From the NCBI RefSeq assembly GCF_030705605.1, contig NZ_JAPCKK010000014.1, positions 248,001 through 312,000 of the forward strand: a stretch of 64,000 nucleotides of DNA, given 5' to 3'. This document shows positions 42,259 through 49,725 of this stretch, one piece after another (position 1 is the first letter of the stretch; every line of letters begins with the position of its first letter). Made by a program: the position numbers and the translations under genes. The stretch comes from Paenibacillus zeirhizosphaerae (lineage in GTDB: Bacteria > Bacillota > Bacilli > Paenibacillales > Paenibacillaceae). Below the pieces are notes generated by a model. The model saw only the letters and a list, made by a program, of their open reading frames with translations, ran no database searches and was not told where the DNA came from.

Positions 42259-44307
42259 CTAGTCGATCAAATCTCCCTGAAAAATCTGCTCCTGCTGCAG
42301 GTATTCACGCAGCCCCTCATACGCCTGAGAAGTCCAAAATGCTGCATCCTGGAGCAGGCTGACGGCATCCTCGCGTGCCTGCTCCAGCACCTCGAAATCC
42401 GCAACCATGTCGGCCAGGCGGAATTCTGGTAGGCCGCTCTGTTTCGTTCCGAAGAAGTCACCGGGACCACGTAAATCCAAATCCCGACGCGCGACCTCAA
42501 ATCCGTCATCCGTTTCAGTCATAACCTTCATCCGTTCCTGACCGATCTCCGATTTCGGATCCGCGATCAGTACACAATAGGAAGCATACGCGCCTCGTCC
42601 GACACGTCCGCGCAATTGATGCAGTTGGGACAGGCCGAACCGGTCAGCGTCCATAATGACCATCAGCGTTGCATTGGGTACATCAACACCCACTTCAACG
42701 ACCGTTGTAGATACGAGCAACTGTATCTCATTGGCATAGAACGAGCGCATAACCTCTTCCTTCTCCCCGGCCGTCATACGTCCGTGCAGCAATCCTACCT
42801 TGAATCCGGGAAAAGCCTGCTGCATTTGGATATGAAGATCAATAGCATTCTGAACGTCAAGCTTATCCGATTCCTCAATCAGTGGACAGATCAAATAGGC
42901 TTGTCTTCCTTGGCTCACCTCGCGCGAAATAAATCCAAGCACCCGGTCCATCATGTCATGCTTCACCCAGTAGGTCGAAATAGGTATCCGCCCTTTGGGA
43001 CGTTCTGAAATCGTCGACACATCCATATCCCCAAAAGCGGTAATGGCCAACGTTCGCGGGATAGGGGTCGCCGTCATAGTCAGTACGTCCGGATTATATC
43101 CTTTACGGCGCAGCACACTGCGCTGGTTAACTCCGAAGCGATGCTGCTCGTCCGTTACGACCAAACCAAGCTGACGGAAAAAGACGTCTTCCTGAATGAG
43201 GGCATGCGTACCGACGACGATATCGATAAGTCCCATTTGTAATGAAGCCAACAGATCCTTCCGTTTGCGTCCGGTCACGCTGCCTGTCAGCAGACCGACA
43301 CTAATCCCGAACGGCTCAAACAGCTTCTGCAGGGATCTGGTATGCTGCTCGGCCAAAATTTCCGTGGGTACCATAAGCGCCCCTTGAAACCCGGACCGGA
43401 CGGTAGCGAAGAGCGCAATGGCGGCAATGACGGTTTTACCTGATCCGACATCTCCCTGCAGAAGCCGGTTCATACTATAGGGAGAGCGCATATCTTGGAG
43501 AATCTCAAGTTCCACCTTCTTCTGCGCGTCAGTCAGCTCAAACGGCAGACTACGCACAAACTCCCTGATGGTAGCGTTATCCGTCGTATGCACGACCCCA
43601 TTCATTCTGCCACGGTTGAGCGCTCGAAACGCCTGCATCTTCAGTTGAAACAGGAACAGCTCCTCAAACACCATCCTGCGTCGCGCTTCCTGTCCTTCCT
43701 GATTATCCTGCGGCCGGTGGATAGCGGCAACAGCCTGTTTACGGGGAATCAAATGATATTTGCGAATCAACTGCTGTGGAAGCAGCTCGGGGATCATTTC
43801 ACCGAACTGCTGCAGTGCCTGGTTGATCGTTTTGCGCATCCAGCTCTGTGTAATCTTGCCCCCCACGGAATACACGGGCTGCAACGTGCCCGAGCGTGTC
43901 GTTCCTTTATCCGGAAACTCGGCATCGGAGGCCGTCAACTGCATCCGCTTGCCATCCCATTTGCCGGAAACGATGATTTCTCTGCCGGCAGTAAGCTGAT
44001 CCTTCAGAAAATGTCGATTAAACCAGGTGGCCGTGAACATCCAGTCCTCCGCTATAAGCTTGCAGGTCAGGCGTGACTTTTTGCCGTAACGCTGCAGTAC
44101 GGGAATGCCTATAATTTTTGCCTGAACGGTAATCTTGTCCCCATCCTTAACTTCGGTTAAGGATCGGAGCCTGTAATCCTCATAGCGGAACGGGTAATAT
44201 TCCAGCAGTTCTCTGACATTAGAGATGCCAAAGGCGTGAAGCTCTCCTTCCTTGAGAGCACTCACGCCGTTGATTTGTTTTAATACGATATGATCAAGCT
44301 TCTGCAT
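42259..44307 (-). CDS. recG: ATP-dependent DNA helicase RecG
   Basis: Branch-migration helicase that remodels stalled forks and recombination intermediates. 682 residues: N-terminal wedge (OB) domain (about 60-150), then two helicase domains with GDVGSGKTVIA (Walker A), VVTDEQHRFG (Walker B, DEQH), TATPIPRTLA and QLRGRVGRG. GAGGG precedes the ATG, which overlaps the degV stop as TAATG, so translation is coupled. Full family length. Confidence 0.97.
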   Translation of the reverse strand: MQKLDHIVLKQINGVSALKEGELHAFGISNVRELLEYYPFRYEDYRLRSLTEVKDGDKITVQAKIIGIPVLQRYGKKSRLTCKLIAEDWMFTATWFNRHFLKDQLTAGREIIVSGKWDGKRMQLTASDAEFPDKGTTRSGTLQPVYSVGGKITQSWMRKTINQALQQFGEMIPELLPQQLIRKYHLIPRKQAVAAIHRPQDNQEGQEARRRMVFEELFLFQLKMQAFRALNRGRMNGVVHTTDNATIREFVRSLPFELTDAQKKVELEILQDMRSPYSMNRLLQGDVGSGKTVIAAIALFATVRSGFQGALMVPTEILAEQHTRSLQKLFEPFGISVGLLTGSVTGRKRKDLLASLQMGLIDIVVGTHALIQEDVFFRQLGLVVTDEQHRFGVNQRSVLRRKGYNPDVLTMTATPIPRTLAITAFGDMDVSTISERPKGRIPISTYWVKHDMMDRVLGFISREVSQGRQAYLICPLIEESDKLDVQNAIDLHIQMQQAFPGFKVGLLHGRMTAGEKEEVMRSFYANEIQLLVSTTVVEVGVDVPNATLMVIMDADRFGLSQLHQLRGRVGRGAYASYCVLIADPKSEIGQERMKVMTETDDGFEVARRDLDLRGPGDFFGTKQSGLPEFRLADMVADFEVLEQAREDAVSLLQDAAFWTSQAYEGLREYLQQEQIFQGDLID

Positions 44308-45176
44308 TATGATCCCTCATCCCCGACAGACCACACAAAGACAGCAATCGTACCGGGGCCTACATGGGTGCCGATGACGGCCCCAATTTCCGTGTACAGC
44401 ACATCGGCGACATTGAAACGGCTGCGCAGCATGTCCGTCAGTCCCTCAACTGTAGAAGGGTCGGCTGTATGGCCCAGCACTACATTGACTTTTTGACCTT
44501 TGATCGCCTGCTCCAGCATGTCTATGATACGGTTCATCGCTTTTTTGTGGCCTCTGGCCTTTTCCACAGGATAGATCACCCCATCCTGATCTATGGACAG
44601 TATCGGCTTAATATTCAGTAGCGTTCCGATGGTCGCCGCAGCTTTACCGATTCGCCCACCCTTTTGCAAGTATTCCAGCGTATCAACGAGAAAATATAGT
44701 TGGCGGCGTTGGCCCAACTCGTCCAGTGAGCGGATAATATCTGCCGTCTCCCGCCCTGCCGCCGCCATCCGGGCAGCATGCACCACCAGATAGCCATATC
44801 CATAAGAAGCAGATTTCGAATCATACACCGTAACTGGCTGCTCGTCATCCAGCATTGAGCGGCCGATGACGGCCGATTGGTACGTCCCACTTAAGCCTGA
44901 AGACAGATGTATAGATATAATCTGAGCATCTGGATGCGCCGCCAGAATGCTCTCATAAGTACGGGTGAACTCAGCAGGGGAAGGCTGCGACGTGGTCGGC
45001 AGCTCCTTCGACTTGACCAGCTCCGGGTAGAAGCGCTCTGGGGTCATCTCAATCCCATCGAGAAAAGCCTCTTCGCCGAACATCACCGTCAGCGGCACGA
45101 TCCGAATGTGAAGCTCATTGACAAGTTCTTTCGGTATATCGGCCGTGCTGTCCGTCACTATGAATGTCCTGCTCAT
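44307..45176 (-). CDS. DegV-family fatty-acid-binding protein (FakB-type)
   Basis: 289 residues. N-terminal TDSTADIP and LTVMFG, the central TSQPSPAEF and SIHLSSGLSGTYQSA motifs around the bound fatty acid, and C-terminal GHTADPSTVEGL. FakB proteins present fatty acids to the kinase FakA; here the fakA gene lies directly upstream (40 bases), which supports that partnership. GGAGAG precedes the ATG; the stop overlaps the recG start. Confidence 0.92.
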   Translation of the reverse strand: MSRTFIVTDSTADIPKELVNELHIRIVPLTVMFGEEAFLDGIEMTPERFYPELVKSKELPTTSQPSPAEFTRTYESILAAHPDAQIISIHLSSGLSGTYQSAVIGRSMLDDEQPVTVYDSKSASYGYGYLVVHAARMAAAGRETADIIRSLDELGQRRQLYFLVDTLEYLQKGGRIGKAAATIGTLLNIKPILSIDQDGVIYPVEKARGHKKAMNRIIDMLEQAIKGQKVNVVLGHTADPSTVEGLTDMLRSRFNVADVLYTEIGAVIGTHVGPGTIAVFVWSVGDEGS

Positions 45177-45215
45177 CTTTCACTCTCCTCTCCCGCTCCG
45201 CGTGATCTATCATCC

Positions 45216-46994
45216 TTAAATCTCAACGGAGAAGAGGTACGCATAAATTGGCTGTCCGCCTTCATGTACTTCCACTTCCGTGTCCGGATATTCCTGCTCC
45301 AGCCAAGAGACAAGCGCCTCCGTCTCGGCATCCTTACTGTCAGCACCTGTCAGAATCATCACGACTTCATCGCCGCTGACAATCATTTGAGAGAGCAATT
45401 CGCGGCAGGTTGGAAGTAACTCCTCTTCGGACGTCACAATCTTCGAATTGTGAATACCGATATAATGACCTTCTTTAATCTCGATATCATCAATAACCGT
45501 ATCCCGTACGGCAGTCGTAACCTGCCCTGATTTAACGCGGCTAACAGCATCCAGCATATTCTCAAGGTTAACCTCGGCTGTCTCTTCTTCTTGGAAGGCA
45601 ATAGCCGCAGCAATTCCCTGAGGAATCGTTTTACTCGGAATTACGCTGACCAGCCGCTCTCCCATCAACAGCTCGCGGGCCTGCTCTGCAGCCAGGACAA
45701 TGTTTGAGTTATTCGGGAGGATAAAAATATGCTGGGCAGCAATCCTCTGTGCGGCATTAACAAAGTCCTCCGTACTCGGATTCATCGTCTGTCCCCCGGA
45801 CAGTACAACATCGACGCCAAGACTTGAGAAGATATCCGTAATGCCCTGCCCTGACGATACCGCGATAAAACCGTAAGGCGCGAGCTCGTGCGCCGGAGGT
45901 TCGGACGGCTCCTCTGCCCGCGTCGGCTCAGCCGGGATATCGGCAAACCATTCCGGCTCAGGTGCGACGTCCCTTCCGGCAGACAGCAGATCACGGTGCT
46001 GCTCACGCATGTTCAAAATGCGAATCTGTGTAATCTCACCGTGCTGCAGGGCCAAGTTCAACACCTCGCCAGGTGCCTTGGAATGCACGTGCACTTTGAT
46101 GATATCGTCATCCGCAATTACAATAATCGAATCCCCGTTGACTGACAACGCTTTCTGGAATTCTCCCTCACTGAAGACGGGCTGACTGACTTCACTTAAT
46201 TGGCGATTGATAAAAAATTCCATATCGTATAAAAATTCAATATTTTCGGTTTCCAGCTTCGCCTGTGCCGACATCGGGGCGTCCGGCGCAACCGTTACAC
46301 TCGCGTGAACCGCTGCCCCACGCGGTGTAACTGTCTTATGATTTGACGGTTTTTCCGACGCCGGGGCATAGGATACCCCGCTGCGGAGATATTGCGCAAA
46401 ACCTTCATAGATATAGACAAGCCCCTGACCACCGGAATCGACAACCCCAACCTGCTTTAATACAGGCAGGATCTCCTGAGTCATGGCAAGTGATTGCTTC
46501 GCTTTGCCCAGCACTTCTTCCATAAGTTCTGTGACGTCATTAGCACGACGGGCATAATAAACGGCGTGTTTGGCCGCTTCCTTGGCCACCGTCAGAATCG
46601 TGCCCTCGACCGGCTTCATAACCGCTTTATATGCAGCATCCACACCGCTCTGCAGCGCCGATGCAAACTGAAGGGTATTTAATTCCTCGTATGGGGCAGC
46701 GTAACGGCTGAAGCCGCGGAACAACTGTGATAGGATCACCCCGGAATTGCCTCGGGCTCCCATTAGCAATCCTTTGGAAAGAATGCCGGACATCACGCCA
46801 ATCGACGCAGAGTCTCCCCTCTTGATCTCGGCTACGCCCGCACTCATCGTCAAATTCATATTTGTCCCCGTATCGCCGTCCGGCACCGGGAATACATTCA
46901 GGGAATTGACGTGTTCCGCATGCTGCTGCAATTGTTCCGCTCCGGCCAACACCATTGCGGCAAAATCTGTTCCATTCAAAGAACGCTTACTCAA
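45216..46994 (-). CDS. fakA: Fatty acid kinase catalytic subunit FakA (DAK2/YloV family)
   Basis: Phosphorylates fatty acids delivered by FakB/DegV proteins for phospholipid synthesis. 592 residues: N-terminal DhaL-like kinase domain with the nucleotide-Mg motif NVFPVPDGDTGTNMNLTMSAG near residue 35 and MGARGNSGVILSQ; a middle domain; and a C-terminal DegV-like domain. The start is a TTG with GGAAGGGG upstream. In Bacillus the asp23-like gene yloU stands between rpmB and this gene; it is absent here. Confidence 0.94.
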   Translation of the reverse strand: MSKRSLNGTDFAAMVLAGAEQLQQHAEHVNSLNVFPVPDGDTGTNMNLTMSAGVAEIKRGDSASIGVMSGILSKGLLMGARGNSGVILSQLFRGFSRYAAPYEELNTLQFASALQSGVDAAYKAVMKPVEGTILTVAKEAAKHAVYYARRANDVTELMEEVLGKAKQSLAMTQEILPVLKQVGVVDSGGQGLVYIYEGFAQYLRSGVSYAPASEKPSNHKTVTPRGAAVHASVTVAPDAPMSAQAKLETENIEFLYDMEFFINRQLSEVSQPVFSEGEFQKALSVNGDSIIVIADDDIIKVHVHSKAPGEVLNLALQHGEITQIRILNMREQHRDLLSAGRDVAPEPEWFADIPAEPTRAEEPSEPPAHELAPYGFIAVSSGQGITDIFSSLGVDVVLSGGQTMNPSTEDFVNAAQRIAAQHIFILPNNSNIVLAAEQARELLMGERLVSVIPSKTIPQGIAAAIAFQEEETAEVNLENMLDAVSRVKSGQVTTAVRDTVIDDIEIKEGHYIGIHNSKIVTSEEELLPTCRELLSQMIVSGDEVVMILTGADSKDAETEALVSWLEQEYPDTEVEVHEGGQPIYAYLFSVEI

Positions 46995-47293
46995 TGAGAA
47001 TTCCCCTTCCTCGCTTTATGCGCATGTCCATAAGCCGCAGTATTCTTAAACTCCGCAAAAGACGGCGTAAGATGATTTAAAGTCAGCAATGAGAGCCCGA
47101 GTCATGCCTGTCCCAGGTCGGTTATACTCAATTTTACATATCGTAAAGCGCAACCTGCTGCTTCTGAATAATACGCATGCTTATTCATTAATGTTCCATT
47201 GATTGATAAATTCTATAATCATAAAACCGCATACTGAACTAATCTACATTGTACTATAATGAACAATAGAAATAAATAAAGTTTTTGGATCAG

Positions 47294-47323
47294 TTGACGC
47301 CGCTTTTTGGGCTGTGATATTAT
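47294..47323 (+). promoter_or_regulatory. Predicted rpmB promoter
   Basis: -35 TTGACG (47294-47299), 18 bases, -10 TATTAT (47318-47323). It gives an rpmB leader of about 140 bases. The rest of the 475-base gap between fakA and rpmB holds no gene; 46995-47280 shows only an AT-rich, otherwise unremarkable sequence. Confidence 0.6.
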
Positions 47324-47334
47324 ATATAAGTATT

Positions 47335-47460
47335 GTTTTGTTCAGATCTGTATATGAACAAGGCCTGATCCGAGGCATTCATGCCGCGTTTATGCGGCCC
47401 TAATGATGATGATTGTTTCAACCATTAGCCTGTTGGTAAAGGTGATTTCCAGAATAGGAG
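47335..47460 (+). other. Structured 5' leader of rpmB
   Basis: Consecutive short inverted repeats: TTGTTC/GAACAA, GGCA-TTCA-TGCC, CCGC-GTTTAT-GCGG, and CTAATG/CATTAG. Together they could fold the whole leader before the ribosome binding site. Several Firmicute ribosomal-protein leaders are autoregulatory; no known class is recognised here. Confidence 0.35.
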
Positions 47461-47469
47461 GTGGAATCT

Positions 47470-47658
47470 ATGTCTCGCAAATGCTATGTGACAGGTAAAG
47501 CGCCTAGCAGCGGTAACCATGTGTCTCACGCAAACAACCGTAACCGCCGTTCCTGGGGTGTCAATGTACAAAAAGTTCGCATCCTCGTTAACGGTAAACC
47601 AAAACGCGTTTATGTAAGCACTCGTGCCCTGAAATCCGGCAAAGTGACTCGCGTTTAA
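47470..47658 (+). CDS. rpmB: 50S ribosomal protein L28
   Basis: 62-residue basic ribosomal protein ([45 protein letters not shown]). Only one cysteine, so it is the zinc-free form. The start at 47470 has AGGAGGTGG 7 bases upstream. It faces spoVM convergently and diverges from fakA, as in Bacillus. Confidence 0.97.
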   Translation: MSRKCYVTGKAPSSGNHVSHANNRNRRSWGVNVQKVRILVNGKPKRVYVSTRALKSGKVTRV

Positions 47659-47670
47659 TCGTACAATACA

Positions 47671-47704
47671 AAAGGCACCTCGTTGATCAACGGGTGCTTT
47701 TTTT
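47671..47704 (+). terminator. Terminator of rpmB
   Basis: GCACC-CGTTG pairs with CAACG-GGTGC around AT, followed by TTTTTTT. Confidence 0.9.
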
Positions 47705-47742
47705 GTTGAGTTTTTCCTGCCCTTCAACTGACTGGATATTCT

Positions 47743-47823
47743 TTAGCTTTTCTGAAATGTATTCAAAATCGCTTTGACGAAGCCTCCCAGAAATTTCGGC
47801 AGTTTGATTGTGTAAAACTTCAT
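47743..47823 (-). CDS. spoVM: Stage V sporulation protein M (26 residues)
   Basis: Amphipathic-helix peptide that marks the convex forespore membrane and anchors SpoIVA during coat assembly. The frame reads MKFYTIKLPKFLGGFVKAIL plus six more residues, nearly the Bacillus SpoVM sequence, with the conserved Pro9 that the peptide needs for insertion. GGAGGG lies 6 bases before the ATG. It sits between rpe and rpmB exactly as in Bacillus. Too short for most automatic gene finders. Confidence 0.96.
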   Translation of the reverse strand: MKFYTIKLPKFLGGFVKAILNTFQKS

Positions 47824-47862
47824 GCTTCACCCTCCCCATAATCCTCATGCGTCCGTCTTCTA

Positions 47863-47889
47863 TAGACTATGCACTTGTTTCACCGTTGT
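47863..47889 (-). promoter_or_regulatory. Candidate sporulation-sigma promoter of spoVM
   Basis: CATAGTCTA (47863-47871) has the CATA-N3-TA form of mother-cell -10 boxes, with ACA 15 bases upstream (47887-47889), between the upstream terminator and spoVM. Sigma-E use is expected from Bacillus; the sequence alone does not decide between E and K. Confidence 0.4.
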
Positions 47890-47896
47890 GCCCGAC

Positions 47897-47933
47897 AAAA
47901 AAAAGGCTACATGAGAATACTGCTCATGTAACC
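47897..47933 (-). terminator. Terminator of the prpC-rpe transcript
   Basis: On the minus strand GGTTACATGAG pairs with CTCATGTAGCC around a 7-base loop, followed by TTTTTTTT. It isolates spoVM from the vegetative operon. Confidence 0.9.
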
Positions 47934-47991
47934 ATGTTTATGCATAGTGTGCCGTGCCTATTCCAGCAGATCGGAGGCTGTATGAAACGGT

Positions 47992-48114
47992 TTAGAGAGT
48001 TGGGTTCTGCGACAACAGGGTATTTAATGGCATTCTGACAACAGAGAACAGGCTTAGAATCAAGCCTGTCCCCATGCTCGCAAGCGCCATCCACAGCGAC
48101 TCTTTCAGTTTCAT
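47992..48114 (-). CDS. Small membrane ORF (40 residues) coupled to rpe
   Basis: Its ATG overlaps the rpe stop as ATGA, and the operon terminator follows its stop by about 60 bases. It begins [20 protein letters not shown] and has one hydrophobic helix (about residues 7-27), then a short polar tail ending NPTL. The position corresponds to that of thiN in Bacillus, which is missing. No family recognised; coding is supported by the coupling and composition, not by homology. Confidence 0.5.
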   Translation of the reverse strand: MKLKESLWMALASMGTGLILSLFSVVRMPLNTLLSQNPTL

Positions 48115-48776
48115 ACGTTCTGTTCAGCGCTCTTGCGAATCGCGGCAATCGCGGCCGCACGGTCAGGGCGGCTGTATACAGCACTACCGGCAACAAGAAC
48201 GTCCGCACCGGCTCCCACAACAGCAGCCGCTGTCTCTTCGGCAATGCCTCCATCTACTTCAATATGTACGTCCGGGCGGCCTATTTCATTCAACCAGGAT
48301 CGGACTTGTCTGATTTTGGACAGCGTGCCCGGTATGAAGGATTGCCCCCCAAAGCCGGGATTAACCGTCATAATCAGGACCATATCAATGTCGGATAATA
48401 CTTCTTTGACCGCATAGGCAGGCGTCCCGGGATTCAAAGCAACACCGGCCAATGCGCCCTGCTCTTTAATCATATGAACGACACGATGCAGGTGCACACA
48501 CGCTTCAGCGTGGACGGTAATCACATTCGCTCCCGCTTTAGCAAAATCCGCTATATAACGTTCAGGCTGTTCAATCATCAGATGCACATCCAGCGGAAGC
48601 TTGGTATGCGGACGAATTGCAGAGACAATGGGCGGACCCAAGGTAATGTTCGGGACGAAATGACCGTCCATCACATCTACATGAATCCAATCTCCACCGC
48701 CGGCTTCCGCCTCGGCTACTTCGCTGCCCAGCTTGGAAAAATCGGCGGATAAAATGGATGGCGCAATTTTGATCAT
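48111..48776 (-). CDS. rpe: Ribulose-phosphate 3-epimerase
   Basis: Interconverts ribulose 5-phosphate and xylulose 5-phosphate in the pentose phosphate pathway. 221 residues, TIM barrel with [14 protein letters not shown], the metal-site [39 protein letters not shown] and EVDGGI. It starts 3 bases after rsgA ends, with GGAGG upstream, so it is translated from the same message. Confidence 0.97.
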   Translation of the reverse strand: MIKIAPSILSADFSKLGSEVAEAEAGGGDWIHVDVMDGHFVPNITLGPPIVSAIRPHTKLPLDVHLMIEQPERYIADFAKAGANVITVHAEACVHLHRVVHMIKEQGALAGVALNPGTPAYAVKEVLSDIDMVLIMTVNPGFGGQSFIPGTLSKIRQVRSWLNEIGRPDVHIEVDGGIAEETAAAVVGAGADVLVAGSAVYSRPDRAAAIAAIRKSAEQNV

Positions 48777-48778
48777 AT

Positions 48779-49693
48779 TTAGTACCTCCGCTTCTTTTCT
48801 TTCATTTCTTCAAAAAATTGTACATAGTTCTCATATCTACTGCGGGCGATTTCGCCCGCTTCCACAGCTTCTGTAACTTTACAGCCAGGCTCGTGGGTAT
48901 GTGTGCACCCGCGGAATTTGCATTCAGCCGCATAAGAGGCAAATTCCCGGAAGCAGGAAGACAGCTCTTCCACACCCAACTCCAAAAAATCAAGCTGGCT
49001 GAAGCCCGGCGTATCCGCAACCAGGCCGCCGTTATCCAGCGGGATCAGCTCGACATGCCTCGTTGTATGACGGCCCCGTCCCAGCTTGGAGCTGATGGCG
49101 CTAGTCTCCAGCGTAAGACCAGGCTTCAGAGCATTCAGCATCGAAGACTTGCCGACCCCTGACTGTCCGGAGAACACGCTGATACGGCCGGCCAACAGCT
49201 CCTTTACCCGTTCTGTGCCCAAGCCCGTTTTGGAGCTGGTGATTAGAACTTCGTAGCCCGCTTGCGCATAAAGGTGACGAACTTGCTCAAGGGAATCGTC
49301 CGGCTCTTCATTCGCCAGCAAATCGCGTTTGGTCAAGCAAATGACCGCATCCAGCCCGGCATGTTCAATGTGAACCAGAAATTTATCCATCAGGGTGAGA
49401 TTCAGATCCGGCTCTTTGACCGAAAACAGCAAAACAGCCAGTGAAACGTTCACTACCGGCGGACGTATAAGCTCGGAATCCCTTTTCCTGATTTCATCCA
49501 CAGTTCCCTCACCGTTCTCGGTGAGGGAGAACCTTACACGGTCGCCTACGAGAGGCGATTCCCCTCTTTTCTTGAAAATGCCGCGTGCCCTGCACTGCAC
49601 AGTCTGCTCGCCGGAAACGGGTTTGCCCTCTTCATCCAGCCGAGCTACGTAATAGTAGCCGCTGAGCGCCTTGACAATCAGTCCTTCGGGCAT
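48779..49693 (-). CDS. rsgA: Ribosome small subunit-dependent GTPase A
   Basis: Circularly permuted GTPase that checks 30S subunit maturation. 304 residues: N-terminal OB fold, then GTPase motifs in permuted order with CLTKRDLL (G4), [13 protein letters not shown] (G1) and [12 protein letters not shown] (G3), and a C-terminal zinc knuckle [17 protein letters not shown] at 49693 is favoured with AAGGAGG 11 bases upstream; the ATG at 49714 overlaps that site. Lies between prkC and rpe as in Bacillus (cpgA). Confidence 0.96.
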   Translation of the reverse strand: MPEGLIVKALSGYYYVARLDEEGKPVSGEQTVQCRARGIFKKRGESPLVGDRVRFSLTENGEGTVDEIRKRDSELIRPPVVNVSLAVLLFSVKEPDLNLTLMDKFLVHIEHAGLDAVICLTKRDLLANEEPDDSLEQVRHLYAQAGYEVLITSSKTGLGTERVKELLAGRISVFSGQSGVGKSSMLNALKPGLTLETSAISSKLGRGRHTTRHVELIPLDNGGLVADTPGFSQLDFLELGVEELSSCFREFASYAAECKFRGCTHTHEPGCKVTEAVEAGEIARSRYENYVQFFEEMKEKKRRY

Positions 49694-49725
49694 AAATAAG
49701 CTGTCCTCCTTCATGATTTAGGGAA

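Noticed and set aside
47425..47727. 100-codon open frame on the minus strand over rpmB
   Set aside because: Antisense to the certain L28 gene and its terminator.
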